From contig JAFAWC010000184.1 in assembly GCA_019242135.1 (NCBI GenBank), positions 1 through 9,307 on the forward strand: a stretch of DNA of 9,307 nt, read 5' to 3'. Position numbers and translations under genes: made by a program. The stretch comes from Mycobacteriaceae bacterium (GTDB taxonomy: Bacteria > Actinomycetota > Actinomycetes > Mycobacteriales > Mycobacteriaceae). Numbering within the stretch: position 1 is the first letter of the stretch; each line of letters opens with the position of its first letter. This document shows positions 6,117 to 9,307 of the stretch, piece by piece. The notes beneath the pieces were generated by a model, which made no database searches, was not told the origin of the DNA, and saw only the letters and a program-made list of their open reading frames with translations.

Positions 6117-7525
6117 CCCAGCCTCGGCTGCCAGACGGGTTTGCTGTCCAGGTCGATCGGCGTGTCCGGGTGCTGGGCTCGGGCGCGGCGCTACTGGGCG
6201 GGTCGCCGACGCGGCTGTTGCGGCTCGCCCCGACTGCGCGGACCCTACTCGACAACGGGCGCCTCGAGGTCCACGACGCCGCCAGCGCTCAGCTGGCCCG
6301 GACGCTTCTTGACGCCACCGTCGCTCATCCTCGTCCGTCGGGCGGTCCGTCGCATCGCGATGTGACGGTGGTCGTGCCGGTGCGCGACAACACGTTTGGC
6401 CTGCGACGGCTGCTGTCGGCACTGCGCGGCCTGCGGGTGGTGGTCGTGGACGACGGGTCGGCCATTCCGATCCGGCAGCAGGACTTCCAGAGTGCACACT
6501 GCCAGGTCGAGGTCCTTCGGCATGCCAAGAGCAAGGGGCCTGCCGCCGCGCGCAACACCGGCCTCGCCGCGTGCAGGACCGATTTTGTCGCATTCCTGGA
6601 CTCCGATGTCGTGCCCCGTCGCGGCTGGCTGGAGGCCCTGCTGGGCCACTTCGTCGACCCCGCGGTGGCTCTTGTCGCGCCACGGATCATTGGGCTTTCC
6701 CAGGACAACAACATGATCGCGCGGTACGAGGCCGTCCGGTCATCGCTCGATCTGGGCCGCCGTGAGGCGCCGGTCGTCCCATACGGCTCCGTGTCCTACG
6801 TGCCGAGCGCGGCGATCATCTGTCGCCGGTCGGCGCTGACGGTCGCGGGCGGCTTCGATGAGACGTTGCGCTCGGGCGAGGACGTGGACCTGTGCTGGCG
6901 GTTGGTGGAGTCCGGTGTGCGGCTGCGGTACGAGCCGATCGCCCTCGTCACCCATGATCATCGCGTCGGCGTTCGGGAATGGTTGTCTCGCAAAGCATTT
7001 TACGGGCAGTCTGCGGCACCGCTGTCGATCCGCCATCCCGACAAGATCGCCCCACTCGTGATCTCGCCGTGGACGCTGCTGCTGTGGCTGCTGATGGCGA
7101 TGGGCTCGTTGCTGGGCTATGTGGCGTCGATGGTCATCGCGGCCGTGACGGCGAAGCGCATCGCAAACACACTCGACGGCGTCGATTCCCGGCCGCGGGA
7201 CGTGATCATGCTGGCGGCGCGCGGACTGGGCGCGGCGGCTTTGCAATTGGCGTCGGCGGTCTGTCGCCACTACTGGCCGATCGCTCTGGTTATGGCGATA
7301 TTGGTCCGGCGGCTCCGGCATATCGTGCTTCTCGCCGCCGTGGTGGATGGCGTGGCCGACTGGGTGAGCCGACGCAACAACGGGGACATGCAGACCAAAC
7401 AACTCGGCATCGTGCCCTATCTGGTGCTCAAACGTCTTGATGATCTCGCCTACGGCGCCGGGATGTGGACCGGTATGGTGCAGGAACGGCATCCCGGACC
7501 GCTGAAGCCACAGATCCGACGCTAA
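6113..7525 (+). CDS. mftF: MftF, mycofactocin family-2 glycosyltransferase
   Basis: This 470-residue enzyme decorates premycofactocin with β-1,4-linked glucose units (family knowledge). The GT-A catalytic domain starts near residue 84 with [10 protein letters not shown], the nucleotide-binding VVDDGS (112–116), AAARNTGL, and the metal-binding D163-S-D165 in FLDSDVV. The acceptor/base region reads [19 protein letters not shown]. After about residue 315 hydrophobic stretches follow: about 317–343 ([20 protein letters not shown]) and weaker segments near 366–385 and 388–415, so the C-terminus is probably membrane-anchored. Residues about 5–60 form a separate N-terminal module that looks PqqD-like ([19 protein letters not shown]). 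It is translationally coupled to mftE by the ATGA overlap. Confidence 0.94.
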   Translation: MTQPRLPDGFAVQVDRRVRVLGSGAALLGGSPTRLLRLAPTARTLLDNGRLEVHDAASAQLARTLLDATVAHPRPSGGPSHRDVTVVVPVRDNTFGLRRLLSALRGLRVVVVDDGSAIPIRQQDFQSAHCQVEVLRHAKSKGPAAARNTGLAACRTDFVAFLDSDVVPRRGWLEALLGHFVDPAVALVAPRIIGLSQDNNMIARYEAVRSSLDLGRREAPVVPYGSVSYVPSAAIICRRSALTVAGGFDETLRSGEDVDLCWRLVESGVRLRYEPIALVTHDHRVGVREWLSRKAFYGQSAAPLSIRHPDKIAPLVISPWTLLLWLLMAMGSLLGYVASMVIAAVTAKRIANTLDGVDSRPRDVIMLAARGLGAAALQLASAVCRHYWPIALVMAILVRRLRHIVLLAAVVDGVADWVSRRNNGDMQTKQLGIVPYLVLKRLDDLAYGAGMWTGMVQERHPGPLKPQIRR

Positions 7526-7532
7526 TCGCCCG

Positions 7533-8960
7533 TTGCACAGCGACGTCCTGATCATCGGCGCCGGCAGTGCCGGATGCGTTGTGGCCGAGCGGCTGTCCGC
7601 CGACGAAGCGCGCCGGGTCATCCTCGTCGAGGCCGGCCCGACGGCTTTTGACGGCGTTGCCCGGACGATGACCTCCGACGGCTCGGTGCTGCCGGTCGGA
7701 GCGGCCAGTCCCCTGGTGCAGCGGTTCGCAGCCGTGCTGACGGAGCGGCCACGACGGGTCTCGGTGGTTGTCCGCGGGGCGGTAATCGGCGGGTCGGGCG
7801 CGGTGAACGGTGGCTACTTCTGTCGCGGCCTGCCACGCGACTTCGACGACTGGAACCTGCCGGGCTGGAGGTGGCCCGACGTGTTGCGCCACTTCCGCGA
7901 CATCGAGACAGACCGTGACTTCGCGGGGCCGGCCCACGGCCGGGCGGGGCCGATTCCCGTCCAGCGTGTCCGGGAGGTGGGCGGCACTACGGGGGAGTTC
8001 GTCGGCCGGGCCCTTGAGGCGGGCTATGAATGGATCACCGACCTCAATGGCGCGAATGACTCTGCGAGCACCTTGACCGGAGTCGGCGCGGTGCCGCTGA
8101 ACATCAGCGACGGGACCAGGGTGGGGCCCGGGTCGGCGTTCCTTGAACCTGCGCTGAATCGGCCCAACCTGAGGGTGGTGACCGGTACATCAGTATCTCG
8201 TCTGCATATCTCGGGGGGCCGGGTGATCGGCGCGGAAGCGTTGGGGCCGAAAGGGCCGGTGTCGTTGTCAGCAGACCGAATTGTGTTGTGCGCCGGCGCA
8301 ATCGCATCTGCGAAGATACTCATGCTGTCTGGTATCGGCGAGGAGTCGGTGCTGCGGGACGCCGGGATCGCGGCGGCAGTCATCGCGCCGGTGGGAAGGC
8401 ATTGTGTCGACCACCCGGAATGGGTGATGCAAACCAGGTGGACAACCTCGCCGGGCCGACCGGTTCTCGAGGCGGTTCTTCGCACCGCTGACGACATTGA
8501 AATACGCCCCTACACAGGGGGATTCGTCGCGATGGTGGGCGACGGCGGCGGGCGCCCGGACTGGCCACATGTGGGGATCGCGTTGATGCAGCCGCGGTCG
8601 CGGGGACGCGTCACCGTGGTGTCGGCTGATCCACGAATACCGCCGCGCATCGAATACCGTTACGACAGTTCGCCGGACGACGTCGCCGCACTGCGGAAGG
8701 GCAGCGATCTGGCGCGCAGCCTGTGCCCGACGTTCGGCGCGCCGCTGTGGTCCACGTCGCAGCACCTGTGCGCCACCGCGCCGATGGGTACCGATTCTGA
8801 CGAACGGGCAGTGCTGGACCCGCAGTGTCGGGTCCGCGGGGTCGAGGGGCTATGGGTGATCGACGGTGCAGCGCTGCCGGCGATCACCAGTCGAGGACCG
8901 CACGCGACCATCGTGATGCTCGCCCACCGCGCGGCCGAGTTCGTCGCAGAAGAAGGCTGA
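7533..8960 (+). CDS. mftG: MftG, GMC-family flavin oxidoreductase (mycofactocin dehydrogenase)
   Basis: This 475-residue FAD enzyme re-oxidises mycofactocinol in mycobacteria and passes electrons toward the respiratory chain (recent family knowledge). The N-terminal dinucleotide fold is VLIIGAGSAGCVVAERLS, with GAGSAG at 9–14 and the acidic ribose ligand in VEAGP. GMC signature 1 is GGSGAVN (86–92). Signature 2 is AGAIASAKILMLSGIG, with SA replacing the usual SP. Active-site histidines are expected at H411 (HLCATAPMG) and H457 (GPHATIVML). TTG 7533 is the only sensible start, seven bases after the mftF stop, giving MHSDVLIIG; it has no obvious Shine-Dalgarno, so expression may depend on coupling. 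General alcohol dehydrogenases of the GMC family are the alternative, but position after mftF decides. Confidence 0.92.
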   Translation: MHSDVLIIGAGSAGCVVAERLSADEARRVILVEAGPTAFDGVARTMTSDGSVLPVGAASPLVQRFAAVLTERPRRVSVVVRGAVIGGSGAVNGGYFCRGLPRDFDDWNLPGWRWPDVLRHFRDIETDRDFAGPAHGRAGPIPVQRVREVGGTTGEFVGRALEAGYEWITDLNGANDSASTLTGVGAVPLNISDGTRVGPGSAFLEPALNRPNLRVVTGTSVSRLHISGGRVIGAEALGPKGPVSLSADRIVLCAGAIASAKILMLSGIGEESVLRDAGIAAAVIAPVGRHCVDHPEWVMQTRWTTSPGRPVLEAVLRTADDIEIRPYTGGFVAMVGDGGGRPDWPHVGIALMQPRSRGRVTVVSADPRIPPRIEYRYDSSPDDVAALRKGSDLARSLCPTFGAPLWSTSQHLCATAPMGTDSDERAVLDPQCRVRGVEGLWVIDGAALPAITSRGPHATIVMLAHRAAEFVAEEG

Positions 8961-8987
8961 AACTCCGCCGGACGATCTTCGCGGGTG
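8961..8987. other. Short convergent spacer between mftG and the P450
   Basis: Twenty-seven bases separate the mftG stop from the opposing P450 stop. No hairpin followed by a T-run is visible on either strand, so termination here would have to be Rho-dependent or overlapping. Confidence 0.6.
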
Positions 8988-9307
8988 TCAGCGCATCGAA
9001 TACCGGATCGGCAGGTGCTTGAGCCCGCCGACGAACGTGGTGGCGGTGAGTTCAGCCGGTCCGGCCGTTTCGATCGACTGCAACCGCGGAATCAGCTCGG
9101 TGAACAAGCTGTTCATCTCCATCCGGGCCAGTGCGGCACCGAGACAGAAGTGCACACCGTAACCGAATGCCAAGTGCTTGTTGGGGTCCCGGGTGATGTC
9201 GAAGCGGAACGGTTTCGAACACCTCCTCATCACGGTTGACCGAGACGTACGCCAAGTAGGCAGATTCACCCGCCGAGATCGGCACACCGCGGACGGTGGT
9301 GTCGGCT
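8988..9307 (-). pseudogene. Cytochrome P450 C-terminal part with apparent frameshift
   Basis: Reading leftward from the window edge, codons give TTVRGVPISAGESAYLAYVS and then VNRDEEVFE, the P450 segment before the heme loop. The match then moves to another frame at about 9211–9220 and continues as PFRFDITRDPNKHLAFGYGV, HFCLGAALARME and ends GGLKHLPIRYSMR at TGA 8990–8988. FGYGVHFCLG is the heme-binding FxxGxxxCxG motif, with Cys at 9146–9144. Related P450s read VFEDPFRFD, so two bases appear missing (or one extra) in the GAA-ACC-G stretch. This could be a true pseudogene or a sequencing error. The N-terminus lies outside the window. It is convergent with mftG and not part of the core mycofactocin pathway. 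Confidence 0.75.

Noticed and set aside
6740..7621. 293-codon minus-strand open frame
   Set aside because: It is opposite the mftF catalytic and membrane region and the mftG start, His/Arg-rich and without any motif.
8268..8765. 165-codon minus-strand open frame
   Set aside because: It is opposite mftG GMC signatures; composition is that of a reverse-complement shadow.
1..9307. Mobile elements, CRISPR arrays, tRNA or rRNA genes
   Set aside because: No terminal inverted repeats with a transposase, no regularly spaced repeats and no cloverleaf-like or rRNA-like segments were seen; the gene order is that of a vertically stable actinobacterial locus.

Overview
This window carries a complete mycofactocin biosynthesis locus in the canonical order mftR (divergent) – mftA – mftB – mftC – mftD – mftE – mftF – mftG. 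The evidence is the 29-residue precursor ending in IDGMCGVY plus the family-specific motifs of every flanking gene. The DNA is uniformly GC-rich. GTG and TTG starts are frequent (mftR, mftB, mftD, mftG and probably the sigma factor), and genes are packed with 4-bp ATGA overlaps. Gene order and protein character point to a mycobacterium (Mycobacterium/Mycolicibacterium) or a close mycolate actinomycete; the species cannot be named from the sequence alone.

Layout. Positions 1–1233 (minus) hold a three-repeat VOC/glyoxalase-like protein whose C-terminus runs off the left edge. It overlaps by 4 bp the stop of an ECF sigma factor (about 1230–1760, minus). A GGAA-N17-CGTC element just upstream looks like an ECF-type promoter and suggests self-activation. 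Next is mftR (1828–2424, minus), a TetR-family repressor. An 87-bp divergent promoter region (2425–2511) with a 17-bp imperfect palindrome separates it from the plus-strand operon mftA (2512–2601), mftB (2604–2897), mftC (2894–4054), mftD (4057–5247), a 122-bp gap, mftE (5370–6116), mftF (6113–7525) and mftG (7533–8960). A convergent cytochrome P450 end (8988–9307, minus) is cut by the right edge and carries an apparent frameshift near 9211–9220.

How the genes work together (established for the family): MftB presents the MftA leader to the radical SAM enzyme MftC. MftC oxidatively decarboxylates the C-terminal Tyr and joins it to the preceding Val. MftE releases the modified Val-Tyr end as AHDP. 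MftD oxidatively deaminates it to the redox-active premycofactocin. MftF adds a glucose chain, and MftG re-oxidises mycofactocinol, linking alcohol oxidation to respiration. MftR represses the locus and is relieved by long-chain acyl-CoA.

The core system is therefore known. The less-described parts are the ECF sigma/VOC pair lying downstream of mftR on the same strand, the operator candidate, the break between mftD and mftE, a possible PqqD-like N-terminal region of MftF, and the broken P450.
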